DNA from: Rhizoclosmatium globosum
Taxonomy: Eukaryota > Chytridiomycota > Chytridiomycetes > Chytridiales > Chytriomycetaceae
Reading direction: 5' to 3'
DNA: 64,000 nt
Assembly: GCA_002104985.1 (NCBI GenBank)
Contig: MCGO01000052.1
Span: forward strand, 62,001-126,000
Both the position numbers and the translations under genes were made by a program. The notes beneath the pieces are model-generated. The model ran no database searches and had not been told where the DNA came from. It saw only the letters and a program-made list of their open reading frames with translations. Positions 11,201 through 22,570 of the stretch are shown here, one piece after another. Each line of letters opens with the position of its first letter. Position 1 is the stretch's first letter.

Positions 11201-14200
11201 TGTGTTGCTCCTGAGGAGATATCAACTGGACGGCCCACTTGTCGCCCCTCCAATGTGTGTGCAGGGGCAAGTTCAACATTACAGTGGCTTCCAATTCCTT
11301 TCACATTCTATCAGGGTGGAGACATTGCACAGAATGTTATGAGTGTCCCATCATGTACTGGTTGGTGTGCTTCAGTCTCAAATTGTGTTGGGGCTGTTTA
11401 TACCAAGAGCACAAATCTTTGTGCATTGAAGTCAATCTTAGGTGTTAGTCAAGCATCTTTGAATAATGATGGTGTCACGTACATTCCCAGCGGTGGATGG
11501 GCTCCAGGTTTTGATTTCTGGGACAATGCAATATCTACACTTTCAGCATCTGGAATTGATGATTGCCGAGGGAAATGTTCACGTACAGTTGGTTGTGTTG
11601 CAGGCATTTATGGTCCTGGAGTTTGTCGGCTTAGGTCAGATTTTAGTGGTGGAAAATCTGTGCAACCTCTCACTACTATTGTTGCTCCTGCTACAGGCAG
11701 CCTTGTAGCAAATTGGCAAGACTGTACACCTATAAATGCCTGTGCAAGTGATGGATGGGTATGCTGTGTGGCTCCTGAAGAAGTTTCCTCAGGAAGGCCA
11801 ACCTGTCGTCCAATCAATATGTGCGCAGGAGCAAGTTCAAGTTTAAATTGGACTCCTGTTCAATATGCATCCTACCAAGGAAGTACAATTCAGCAGAATA
11901 CTATGACAGTAGCTTCATGCACTGGTTGGTGTGCTGCTGTATCAAACTGTCTTGGGGCTGTTTATTCAAGAAGTTCAAAACTATGTGTTCTAGAATCAAC
12001 TCTTGCAAGTGGTCAGGCATCACTGAGTGATGACTCTGTAACTTATATCCCAAGTGGTGGAATGGCTCCAGGATTTGACTTCTGGGATAATACAATTTCA
12101 ACTATATGGGCTGCTAATATAGATGACTGTAGGGGCAAATGTTCAAGAACTTCTGGCTGCATAGCTGCAGTGTATGGACCAGGAATGTGCCGCCTACGTT
12201 CAGACTTTAGTGGGGGAAGATCTGTTCAACCACTCACCGCAATTGTAGCACCAGCAACAGGAAACTTGGTTTCAAATTGGCAAGACTGTACACCTGTAAA
12301 TGCATGTGTCAGTGATGGATGGGTATGCTGTGTGGCTCCTGAAGAAGTTTCCTCAGGAAGGCCAACCTGTCGTCCAATCAATATGTGCGCAGGAGCAAGT
12401 TCAAGTTTAAATTGGACTCCTGTTCAATATGCATCCTACCAAGGAAGTACAATTCAGCAGAATACTATGACAGTAGCTTCATGCACTGGTTGGTGTGCTG
12501 CTGTATCAAACTGTCTTGGGGCTGTTTATTCAAGAAGTTCAAAACTATGTGTTCTAGAATCAACTCTTGCAAGTGGTCAGGCATCACTGAGTGATGACTC
12601 TGTAACTTATATCCCAAGTGGTGGAATGGCTCCAGGATTTGACTTCTGGGATAATACAATTTCAACTATATGGGCTGCTAATATAGATGACTGTAGGGGC
12701 AAATGTTCAAGAACTTCTGGCTGCATAGCTGCAGTGTATGGACCAGGAATGTGCCGCCTACGTTCAGACTTTAGTGGGGGAAGATCTGTTCAACCACTCA
12801 CCGCAATTGTAGCACCAGCAACAGGAAACTTGGTTTCAAATTGGCAAGACTGTACACCTGTAAATGCATGTGTCAGTGATGGATGGGTATGCTGTGTGGC
12901 TCCTGAAGAAGTTTCCTCAGGAAGGCCAACCTGTCGTCCAATCAATATGTGCGCAGGAGCAAGTTCAAGTTTAAATTGGACTCCTGTTCAATATGCATCC
13001 TACCAAGGAAGTACAATTCAGCAGAATACTATGACAGTAGCTTCATGCACTGGTTGGTGTGCTGCTGTATCAAACTGTCTTGGGGCTGTTTATTCAAGAA
13101 GTTCAAAACTATGTGTTCTAGAATCAACTCTTGCAAGTGGTCAGGCATCACTGAGTGATGACTCTGTAACTTATATCCCAAGTGGTGGAATGGCTCCAGG
13201 ATTTGACTTCTGGGATAATACAATTTCAACTATATGGGCTGCTAATATAGATGACTGTAGGGGCAAATGTTCAAGAACTTCTGGCTGCATAGCTGCAGTG
13301 TATGGACCAGGAATGTGCCGCCTACGTTCAGACTTTAGTGGGGGAAGATCTGTTCAACCACTCACCGCAATTGTAGCACCAGCAACAGGAAACTTGGTTT
13401 CAAATTGGCAAGACTGTACACCTGTAAATGCATGTGTCAGTGATGGATGGGTATGCTGTGTGGCTCCTGAAGAAGTTTCCTCAGGAAGGCCAACCTGTCG
13501 TCCAATCAATATGTGCGCAGGAGCAAGTTCAAGTTTAAATTGGACTCCTGTTCAATATGCATCCTACCAAGGAAGTACAATTCAGCAGAATACTATGACA
13601 GTAGCTTCATGCACTGGTTGGTGTGCTGCTGTATCAAACTGTCTTGGGGCTGTTTATTCAAGAAGTTCAAAACTATGTGTTCTAAAATCAACTCTTGCAA
13701 GTGGTCAGGCATCACTGAGTGATGACTCTGTAACTTATATCCCAAGTGGTGGAATGGCTCCAGGATTTGACTTCTGGGATAATACAATTTCAACTATATG
13801 GGCTGCTAATATAGATGACTGTAGGGGCAAATGTTCAAGAACTTCTGGCTGCATAGCTGCAGTGTATGGACCAGGAATGTGCCGCCTACGTTCAGACTTT
13901 AGTGGGGGAAGATCTGTTCAACCACTCACCGCAATTGTAGCACCAGCAACAGGAAACTTGGTTTCAAATTGGCAAGACTGTACACCTGTAAATGCATGTG
14001 TCAGTGATGGATGGGTATGCTGTGTGGCTCCTGAAGAAGTTTCCTCAGGAAGGCCAACATGTCGTCCAATTAATATGTGTGCTGGTTCTAGTTCTCTTTC
14101 GGGCTGGGTTGGTATTCCTGGAACATTTTATCAAGGTGGGACCATTCAGCAAAACACAATGACAGTAGCTTCATGCACTGGCTGGTGTGCTGCTGTATCC

Positions 14201-14512
14201 AACTGTGTTGGAACAGTATATACAAGGAGTTCAACGCTGTGTACTTTGAAGTCAGTCTTATCTGTTAATCAAGCAGCTCTTAATGATGATTCTGTGACCT
14301 ACATAACAAGTGGTGGGTCAGCTCCTGGTTTTGATTTCTGGGATAATTTGATTTCAACCCAATCATCAACAAGTGTTTTGGATTGCCGCACAAAGTGTAG
14401 TCAAACACAGGGATGTTTGGTTGGTGTGTATGGACCAGGAATATGTCGCTTGAGAAGTGACTTTAGTGGGGGCAAATCAGTTCAACCAGTAACAACAATT
14501 GTAGTTCCATAA
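8252..14512 (+). CDS. Giant surface-type protein: three EXORDIUM-like domains plus six Cys-rich (PAN-like) units
   Basis: About ten exons. Domain 1 (about 8370-9300) begins LLVNGGGPMISNIEI-TLIWYDG and carries WLGVATSHELAEAVTDSWNGW, the HE-containing signature of the EXORDIUM/phosphate-induced-like family. Domains 2 (9440-10200) and 3 (10355-11070) repeat the fold (TPIFLG.., YGV/IA.GT.K.SY.E, NLV..G..) and keep introns at matching sites, but lack the HE motif. The last exon (from 11114) encodes six units of about 188 residues. Each has a six-Cys module (DGWVCCVAPEEVSSGRPTCR) and two PAN/apple-like modules (SCTGWCAAVSNCLGAVYSRS; DDCRGKCSRTSGCIAAVYG). Units 2-5 are almost identical in DNA. No signal peptide or GPI tail is visible, though the composition is that of an extracellular protein, so a 5' exon may be missing. 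Function is not established; wall or adhesion role is inference. Confidence 0.7.
11696..14512 (+). repeat. 564-bp tandem coding repeat array (units 2-6)
   Basis: Units start at 11696, 12260, 12824, 13388 and 13952, an exact period of 564 bases (188 codons). From about 11738 to about 14058 the copies are identical by eye, except for a G to A change at 13685 that turns Glu into Lys in unit 5. Unit 2 differs in its first 60 bases, and unit 6 diverges after its first 100 or so. A further diverged unit precedes at 11114-11695. Copy number in the assembly may be wrong, as reads could collapse or expand here. Confidence 0.95.
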
Positions 14513-15479
14513 GACTTTAACTTAAACACACTAAAACAAATAAATTTAAATTATGTCTCCCAGAAGTTAATGTTTAGCCAATTTCCACTTTCTTCCCAAC
14601 CTGCCAGCATAAGACTTATTTGGAAGAACTGAAACAAAAGTCCTTCAAAGAGGTAAATAACACAAGATTGGAAGTCAAAAAAGTGAAACCACACTACGTC
14701 ACTCAGTAAATTCAATGTGGAAAGGCACTACGGAACCACCATCCACAAAATAGCAGTTAAAGTTGCAGCCACTAATTGAATAATGCAACATTGTTCAATG
14801 CCAGTTGGAATAGTTGGAGTTGGAAGTTTCCCTGTTGTAGCTGTGCTGGGTCCTTCACAGCCTCCAGTTCCGTTCAATAGCATAAATTTTGATGAAATCA
14901 ATGACTCTGCGTCTGAATCCAATTACAACAAATCTGACTATTCTTCAACTGACCCATCAGAGTGTGAAGAGGAAAGCTTGCATGCAAGTGATTTTGACTA
15001 ACCCTAACGGTATCATGTGCGAGTTTATTATATATTAACCTCCACACACAAGATAATAAAGTATACAATGTAAAGCTTAAGCTATCGGTCCTGATCCATT
15101 CTGTTATCCTCCGGAGGTAGGTCTTGTCACCTATTAAGCCTTGCTGATCCACCCTAGGAGCAAGGCACCTCAACATATCGGTGCTTCCAGGTCTGCTGCC
15201 TGAAACAAAGATCCGACATGTCCATTATACAGGTGTCCAGTTTGTACAATGTGAGAATTGCTGCTGTGACTTGCAACAAGTGTGCTGGAGTGTTTGAAGC
15301 ATGATACTTGGCAGTACATAAAACCTCCCAGTGGGAGGAAAGTTTCATACCTAGAACCACACTCACTCCTGAGAGTCCCTTGAAGTGATGGAATTAATGA
15401 AAGCGGGAGTATGTGCAGACTGACAGCCAGCTGATAAGTTCTCTCAGACTCAAAAGGTCATTGCGGATAAGTGAAAGGT
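14513..15479. other. Intergenic region with no supported gene
   Basis: Short open frames exist on both strands. One on the minus strand (14922-14728) ends in a hydrophobic run (CCIIQLVAATLTAILWMVVP) after a Thr/Pro-rich piece, like a GPI-anchor tail, but it has no upstream gene. A plus-strand frame (14783-15001) is acidic and Ser-rich. Part of this stretch may belong to the decayed transposon that follows. Confidence 0.4.
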
Positions 15480-15865
15480 GCAGAGTGTATGATCAGAGAT
15501 GGACGTGAAGCTGATGCAGAATATCTCACCAAGACTGACACCAAGTGCTAGCCCTATTGCTTTTGGAAATCAGGCAAGCTTGCCCAAAATGTTCTTGCTG
15601 TATGTTCTTTTGCATTTCTGTTTCTCTTCATCCACACTAGTTGGGAAGGTTTGGCACACAACAGTCGAGTGTTGGATGATGCACGCCATATTGGTTTCAC
15701 TATTCCTGCAAGTTGGTACTACCTAGCAGATCCTGGATACAGTCTTTCGGATCCAGTTCTTACACCATATTGTGGAATTTGATACCATTTGAAAGAATGG
15801 GGGCAAGTTCAAGAACAGTTAGGTCTCCATTGTACCCCTTTATTTGGAGAAATTCATTAAGCCTC
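15480..15865 (+). mobile_element. Degenerate PIF/Harbinger transposase (DDE_Tnp_4) relic
   Basis: Reading across frames gives LAQNVLAVCSFAF, then WEGLAHNSRVLDDARHIGF, then YYLADPGYSLSDPVLTPY and, after a stop, YHLKEWGQ. The series matches the DDE nuclease of Harbinger-type transposases: QNVLAVCDF, WEGSAHDSRVL with the second Asp, LGDAGYPL..-LLTPY, and YHLKEWA. Several frame breaks and a stop show it is dead. An upstream RDGRE-like piece may be the remains of the ALDGTH block. No terminal inverted repeats were found by eye. It lies in the gap between two convergent surface-protein genes. Confidence 0.75.
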
Positions 15866-15872
15866 TAAAAAT

Positions 15873-18800
15873 CTAAACAAATACAAAAGCAAGGAAAATG
15901 CATACTGCTGAAACCATCACAGTAACACTAGAAGATGCGTAAATGTTCTTGGAGCCAGTATTCCCATTTGGTGTATAGTAAGCATTTGGAATATTTACAA
16001 TTGACGCAGTTGGCACAGCATAACCACCAGTAACAGTCAAAGGAACATAAGTCTCAGTGACTGAATTTGAAGCAATAATACTGACTGATACATCAGAAGG
16101 AACCAAAGATTGGGAGGCACGTGTACTATCACTTGTCAAAGTAGCCTGATTTGGGATGAATGCTGTTGCACCATTGATAAAATAGAATCCTTTCTGACTT
16201 TCTTCTCTCTTGGCCAAGGACTTGACTCCAAAAACTACAGATACGATGACGTGGTGATCAGTGTTCACAGAGACAGTCAATTTCTTCCCATCAGAACTTA
16301 GTGCAACACCAAACCATTGCCAGACTACACCAGGGTCAACATTAAAAGAGATTTCATAACCGTTGGATATGTTGAAAACCTTCAAAGACAACACAGAGGT
16401 GAAGTTCTTGGCAGCTGGAACTCCAATAAACTAATTTGTAAATAATTAATGTCTTTCATCAAGATAGACATAAAATACTTACAGAGTATTCGGAAGAAGT
16501 TAGCTGGCCCACAATCAAGTTCATTCCACTACTGGCTTTGGGGATTTGGGCACCAATAAATGTAGTGACATCTCCAGGTTTTAAAAGAACCTTTTTTTCA
16601 ATCAAAGAGGATCTCAATTGGCTGATGTTAACTCCAGAAATCGATGCCCAGACAATTAAAGCAGAAGCATTTGCAGAAAGAGAAGAGCCAGCATTGGAAG
16701 GTAAAGGACCAGATGCAATTGAATTTACAAGTTCATCAGAGAAAACAGTAGTAGTACTAATAGGAAGGGATGAAGAAGTCTGTGTTGATGCAACAGTTGC
16801 AATAGTTGCTGTTGCTTTAGAAATTGGGACAGCAAAGTGAACAGCAGGATCAGTTGAAGAAACAAGGTAATTAGCATAAAGTGGCTGGACTCCAATAGCA
16901 GGGGAACGTGGAGGAACAGAGGCTGAATACATAATATCACCAGCATCAGTGATCCAATCAACCTGGAGCTTATTTTTGTTGATTCTAAGGTGAGAAAATC
17001 CCAGCATTGCAAGAGCAAACCCAGGGTTGATGGAAGTATCAACTGATGGATCACACGTTGACGATGTTTGACCTCCTGAACCAGCCTGAACTTGTAAAGT
17101 TCTGTTGTTGTTAGTCAAATAGCCAGCCATAGAGTGAGAATGTCCATTCATGTAAGCAGACACGTTCCAGGTGTTAATTATGTTGTAGAGAGACCCAAGA
17201 TCATCAGTGACATCACCAGCACAAGTATAGGTTGGATGATGTCCAACAACAATAATGTACTGATCTTTGTTGCTTTGAGCAATTGCATTCTCAATCCAAG
17301 CCAACTGCTTCAGGTTTGTATTCTGATCCCATCCCTGTGAAGCAAAGTTCTGTTGCATACCCTTGTTCTTTGCTTGAACACCATACTCAAACAAATCAGT
17401 TTCAATAAAGATGAAGGTTGCAAATACTCCATCATCAACTTGCTTCCGTTTGATGTAGAAGAAGTCAGGCATGACCCATTTGTCATCGTTAAACATCAAC
17501 TCATACGCATCAGACCCAACACTGTACCAATCATGATTTCCAAGAACAGTCCACCATTTGAGAGTTGAAAGATAGGTGCCGTTATATACATTCTTCCAGT
17601 ATGTTATAAACTTGACATCATTGGCAGTGGCGATTCCATCGTAAGTAGCATCTCCTTGATAGAAGTTATCACCCAATGAAATGACTTTATCAGATTGCAA
17701 TGCAGAAGCCCAACGTTCCATTTGCTTGGCAACATTAAATTGGTCATCAACATCAGTTCCCCAATCTCCAATCACAAGCATATCAAGTGCAGGTCCTGGA
17801 ATAGGCGTGTATGTTGACAGAACATTAACTGTAGTCATAGTAGACGTAACTGTCTTGGTCATGGTAACTGACTGGCAAGCAGTTTGGGAGTCAACAGTCA
17901 AAACAAATGGAGAGTTGTTTGCAGACGCAAAATCAGTAAGCTGGATGGAGAGATTACCAGTGAGACAGTTGTTGTTGACAATACTGTGAGCCATTAGTAT
18001 GCGATAAAAGTGGAAAAGGCTGCTTACATGTTTGCCAAATTAATTGAAGGAGTTTGAGCAACTTGAGCAACGTAAGAAGTGGTTGCAGCAGGAATGTTAA
18101 TGGTTGTTGTAACTACAACACCGTTGCCGTCAGCATCAACAATCGGGTCAAACCACTTTCCATTTGCAAGATAGGTAAGAGATGACGGCAAACCTCCAGT
18201 GAACTTGTTTCCAGACAAGTTGATCGTATCAAGCTTGTGCATTGTGGCGAAAACGTCTGGAATGTTCCCGGTAAGACCCAAGTTACTAAAGTCAATTGAC
18301 TTGATGTTTCCCTTTGAGCACGTAACTCGGTTTTTGTTCCAAGTACAGCAGTTGGAACCGAAGTTGACAGATGGAAACCCGGCAGCAAGAGGAATGCACT
18401 GCAATGAATACAACGCAGTCTTTCCCGGCTCCGTGTATGGTTGAGGACCAGATGGAACTCCAAACAATGGGCATCCGGCCTTCTGTGGATTGAATGAAAG
18501 ACTTGTGTTGGCTGGCTTGGAAGCGACTGTGTATCCATCAAAACAGTTGTTAGACACGTCAAGGACAGTGGCACCAGAAGCGAAGGCGTAATCAGGAAGA
18601 GTTCCAGTGAAGGCATTGTTCGAAATGTTCAAGTAAATCAAATCAGGAAGCTTGTTAAATCCAGTACCAAAAGCGAATTGACCAGGAGTTCCTTGGATGC
18701 CAAGACCCGAAAGTTGGCTGACAAACGAAGATAAGGGTTAGGAGAGTGAAAACAAGCCGATAATCACTCACACAGCAAGCACGAGATTTTCCGGGGAAGG

Positions 18801-19034
18801 AGTACAGATCACGTAGTTTCCCTTCTCGTCAGACCAGTTGCAAACACCCGTTCCATTGTAGTAAGTGCTATTAGCAACGAATGGAGTTCCTGAAGTTGTG
18901 GTAAGCATTTCTTCACTGCCACAGATCATAAGTTCACCTGGTAGACCTTGAAAGGCGATCGTCAACATATCGGACTGTGTAGTCCATTCAGCAGCATGAA
19001 CCACGATTCCAACAAGAGACAAGAAAGCGAGCAT
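15873..19034 (-). CDS. LRR + metallophosphatase (purple acid phosphatase-like) fusion with GPI-type tail
   Basis: Four exons (19034-18772, 18717-18028, 17983-16483, 16430-15873) sum to 3012 bases, an intact frame of 1003 residues. A signal peptide (MLAFLSLVGIVVHA) is followed by a plant-type leucine-rich repeat domain (LIYLNISNNAFTGTLPDYAF; LDTINLSGNKFTGGLPSSL). Then comes a complete calcineurin-like phosphoesterase domain with the five metal-binding blocks GDWG, GDNFY, GNHDW, GHHPTYT and GHSHS. This layout is that of tartrate-resistant type 5 acid phosphatases. A C-terminal beta-rich region ends with Ser/Thr-rich sequence and a hydrophobic tail (SSSVTVMVSAVCIFLAFVFV), suggesting GPI anchoring. 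All metal ligands appear present, so it should be an active surface phosphatase. The LRR fusion is unusual. Confidence 0.9.
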
Positions 19035-19375
19035 CTTTTTAGTTTTTGGTCAACAAAAATTGAGGCTGTGTTGCCGTGTGCACGGCTTAAGTATGCCAAA
19101 GAATGCGTGCCCAATTTGAAATAGTGGGAAATCGCCGCGCGTGCCCATCTGATTGCAACCCTAAGAGTAAATCCTTGCAGGACTTCGTCCAAAATGAGAT
19201 GGAGTGTAACTGCCAAGAGAAAATCGAACTCCAGCAATAACCTTTCCACGGGGGTGCGAGAATGGCGTTCAAGCGATATTCTGTGGGCCGAGCATGAGCA
19301 TTGATAAACAGGAATGCCGTCTTTCTCTTGTATTTCTTTCTCTTCTTTTTCTACTTTGTTTGAAATCAGTCCAAA
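19035..19375. promoter_or_regulatory. 341-bp divergent intergenic (promoter) region
   Basis: The gap lies between the head of the LRR-phosphatase gene (minus) and the PET100-like gene (plus). It contains a pyrimidine-rich run (CTTTCTCTTGTATTTCTTTC and following, 19320-19360) just before the plus-strand start. No clear TATA box is seen. Confidence 0.4.
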
Positions 19376-20081
19376 ATGGTCAAAGCCGTCCGTGTTCAGT
19401 TAGTGTCCCTCCCTTCCTCCCTCTTCACAATTGAAATGCGTTATAAGAGATAATGATGGCCATGCAAATGGATTCCTGCTGGATCATCCCTTGTTGATTC
19501 GATTCGATACAGAGCAACATACCCACTACACTGCCCATTTGACCGATGTTACTATCATCTAACATACTTATTCTATGCACCTATCTTCTGTCGTACTCAA
19601 CCAGCCGTGAAATGGGAAAGGTACTCCAACCATCCTTTTGACACAATCCACATCACCTCTCGCACCAACGTCTGTGCACTGATACCTGCATCTTTCAAAC
19701 AGTTTCTTCTCTACATCATGTTCCCAGTCGGCTCGTTGTACCTTTTCAATCGTCCTGACATGCAGGACAAGCTGCTCCGATGGGGCTCTGAAAAGCCAAT
19801 CCATGTCGAGTTTGGCGTCCCTGAGGAAGACATGGTCAGGGTAAGCTAGAAGTCTGGACGGCGTTGGGTCGCCTGTAACTGACTGACTGACTGACTCGTT
19901 GTTTCAGAACATTCCTCGGTCAAGTGCAGAGGCGAAAGCTCAAGTGAGTTCCAAATCGTTTCTCGCGATAATACTAGACGAAGGTTTTAACTTGCGATGC
20001 TAGATTGAGATCATGAAGAAGGCGCATCAGGAACGAATTGCGGCTGCAGCTTCAACAGATGGAGCTACTTCCCAACATTAA
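19376..20081 (+). CDS. Small single-TM mitochondrial protein, PET100-like
   Basis: A proposed gene model joins ATG at 19376 (MVKAVRV) to a very short second exon ending MGK at about 19619. It continues at about 19695 with FLLYIMFPVGSLYLFNRPDM, and then two further exons (NIPRSSAEAKAQ; IEIMKKAHQERIAAA...) to the TAA at 20081. The product is about 85-95 residues: a short head, one hydrophobic helix with an FPVG motif, then a charged helix. This is the layout of PET100, an inner-membrane assembly factor of cytochrome c oxidase (K..LY..FP......N...). If the first introns are not spliced, a longer N-terminus (VKWERYSNHPFDTIHITSR) is read instead. Family identity is likely but the 5' exons are uncertain. 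Confidence 0.5.
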
Positions 20082-20196
20082 GCAACGTTCAGGCTTTTAC
20101 TTAAAATAAATCGTAAAAATGGCATTGATTTAGTCGGATTGGAGGGGAAAGAGGGATTTTCAAGAACAATCCTTTGATTCCATTGAAAACTGCAAG

Positions 20197-22408
20197 ATGG
20201 GAGGATACACGATGGGCCTTGGGGCGAAAGCTCCCGGCCTCTTGAAAAATCGTCTTGCTTCAGATCTCGTTCAGCCCATGGCCAAGTTCGGAGACCCAGA
20301 CTTTGTTGACAGTTCAACTCAACATCGAAATGAAATGAAAGCCCTTCTCTATGGACCGAGCCGTATCAATAAACCAACACGTAAAACTCGCGTGAAACGG
20401 TGGTTTGCTGATACTAAAATGATCGATAATTCCCAGAAAGAACGCAGTCAGAAGTTGGGGCTCACTCTGCCGACTATGCAGACGAAAAGCCGCCAGCTTG
20501 GGAAAGTACATTTACATGCGATTATACGCCCAAACAATACGATCATAAGGAAGATGACCGAAAAGTTAAAGAGTGTATGTCATCAGTTTCTCTTTTAAAT
20601 CCCTTCCATTTTAACTGAAGAAACTACAGGTACACAGTACATCAAATCAGCCCACTTTTCTTTGAATGGATACGGCGCAGAACATAATCCTACACCCATC
20701 AGCACAACAAAGCGAGACTTTCCAGGCAAATATGGAAAACCACTTCGTCACGGTCCTCCTCGCAAAACATACCCACCAATTTATCGCGACGAGCAAGAAA
20801 TTGCGATTGGAAGATCTATTTATGACTCCACATTTGTTCCTGTAAGTATTCAATTCCATCTGGTCAACCAACCTCCTAACCGAAAAACACAGCGAGTCAC
20901 TCATCCTGCGGTAATCGCCCACCCCGATTCTTCTGGAACACATTTCACTCTTGGAGATGATACAAACACGTACAAGTCTATTACGAAATCAACGTTCGCT
21001 GGGTTTGGCGACAATCAGCCTTTCGTGGAGATTAAAAAAGATGAAAAGAAGAGAAGTACTGTATTGGATATGCCAGATGGGGAGAAGGGAGCGGATTGTA
21101 GTGTTCAAAGAGCTGGTAAAAGTCTTTGTTTCAAATCGGTAAACTAACATTCGATAGATTACACCATGGATCCCAAATTAGACAGAAAAACGTTGACAGT
21201 AGATAATAGCATGACCGTCAAAGATCTGAGAAGCACTCATTTCACGGTAACATCATTTCTTGCTTAAGAATAGCTTCTCACAAGCTGAACAGCTTGGAAA
21301 CGACGACACAATCTACAAAACTTCACAATATCAAAGCACTTTTCAACGTCCACCTTCCAATTACGTGAACGATAACTTGACAAACAAAGTGAACCATCAT
21401 CAAACGTATGTCACCATGAAGGACGAAGACGACTTGGACTCGCAGAGAGTTGATAAACTTTCGACGCAGCATCGTGATTACCAAAAAGTGAGTCAAGGAC
21501 ATGATAGCAAAGACTTTGCAAGTCAAATGAAGGTACATCCCTTCTCCCACCGACATTCCCATTCATCTCAACACATTCAATTTCACTCGACATAGTTTTC
21601 TCAAACCTCCAGCATCGATTTCGGCGCACACCCTTTCTCAAGCTCCAAATCAATCACCAAATCCGACTTCCCTGTACCCCCACAATCCGCGTACCCGGCC
21701 CACCAACACACCGGCATCACAAACCCATACAACACCGTCTCAGGATCCAGAAACCCACACTCCTTCTCCGGCGGAAGTGTCATGAAATCCTCTTACATCC
21801 ACTTCTGCGACGAAGGCGCCGTAGTCCCTGACGACGGTTCCGCGCCGCAGAGCAGCTCTCAAGTTCGTGGAAACTATTTCGAGTCGTTCACGCAAAGCCT
21901 CGCGCACAAAAAGAACTTGCGGGGACATCACTTTAGTTTGGGGAGTGATGAAGGGGGTGTTGTTGGGGAGACGATTATGAAGGGCGCGTATAAGGATCCT
22001 GGGAACGATGAGTATCGAAAGTATAAGAAGGCGACTGCGGGGCCGGAGTGGAGGTTTGGGTCTACGTTGCATAATACTGTTACGAGGTGATACAAAACGG
22101 AAAGGGATTGAAAGGGTGAATTCTGACTAACAAGGATAACTGGAAATAGATATCCAAAGGATCCAAGCACGTTCCAAACTGTGTCGGATGTTACGTATGT
22201 TCCGCACGATAACTTTGTTCCTCCAAAACCGTTCAAGCCTGCTGCAAAGGACTTTTTGTTTATTAGTGCGGAGGATAGCGAAGCGAGATATTATAACCCT
22301 CCAAGATTGGGTGGGATTCAGTTGTCGACGGAGACGAAGCGTAAGTTTGTACCTCCTGAAGTCATGACGTATCAACAACGTATGGATCTTGGTAAAGTCG
22401 TGAGTTAA
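20197..22408 (+). CDS. Axonemal/ciliary repeat protein (SAXO5/TEX45-like)
   Basis: At least six exons. The start MGGYTMGLGAKAPG and the general make-up (basic, Tyr- and Pro-rich, no membrane segment) are those of ciliary microtubule inner proteins. The repeated motif is visible as SAHFSLNGYG (about 20650), THFTLGDDTNTYKSITKSTF (about 20940), STHFT (about 21240) and HHFSLGSDEGG (about 21930). The last precedes the C-terminal PKDPSTFQTVSDVTYVPHDN. The (S/T)HFxLGxD...Y/F repeat occurs in testis-expressed axonemal proteins of the TEX45/SAXO5 type. In a fungus this implies a zoospore flagellum. Introns are short GT-AG. No enzyme motif is present. The exact orthologue is not certain. Confidence 0.55.
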
Positions 22409-22570
22409 GAAAAATAAGGAGGGATCTTTCAATAAATATCATCAGAAGTATTATATGACGAGAGAAACAAATCTCTTTATATCTTTGTCGAAGCAAAGGA
22501 GTCGCATTATTATGAACGAATAGACTCAATGGAAAAAGAAAACTGCTTCAAAAAGCACTGGGTGATCTTT

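Noticed and set aside
12030..13793. Repeated plus and minus open frames of 66-69 codons within the tandem array
   Set aside because: They recur at the 564-bp period because the DNA repeats; they are other-frame shadows of the real coding frame.
14898..15366. Minus-strand frames over 14.9-15.4 kb
   Set aside because: Composition is unlike the neighbouring genes, and the stretch adjoins the transposase relic on the other strand.
19885..19905. ACTG-repeat (ACTGACTGACTGACTGACT)
   Set aside because: A short microsatellite inside an intron of the PET100-like gene; no function is indicated.
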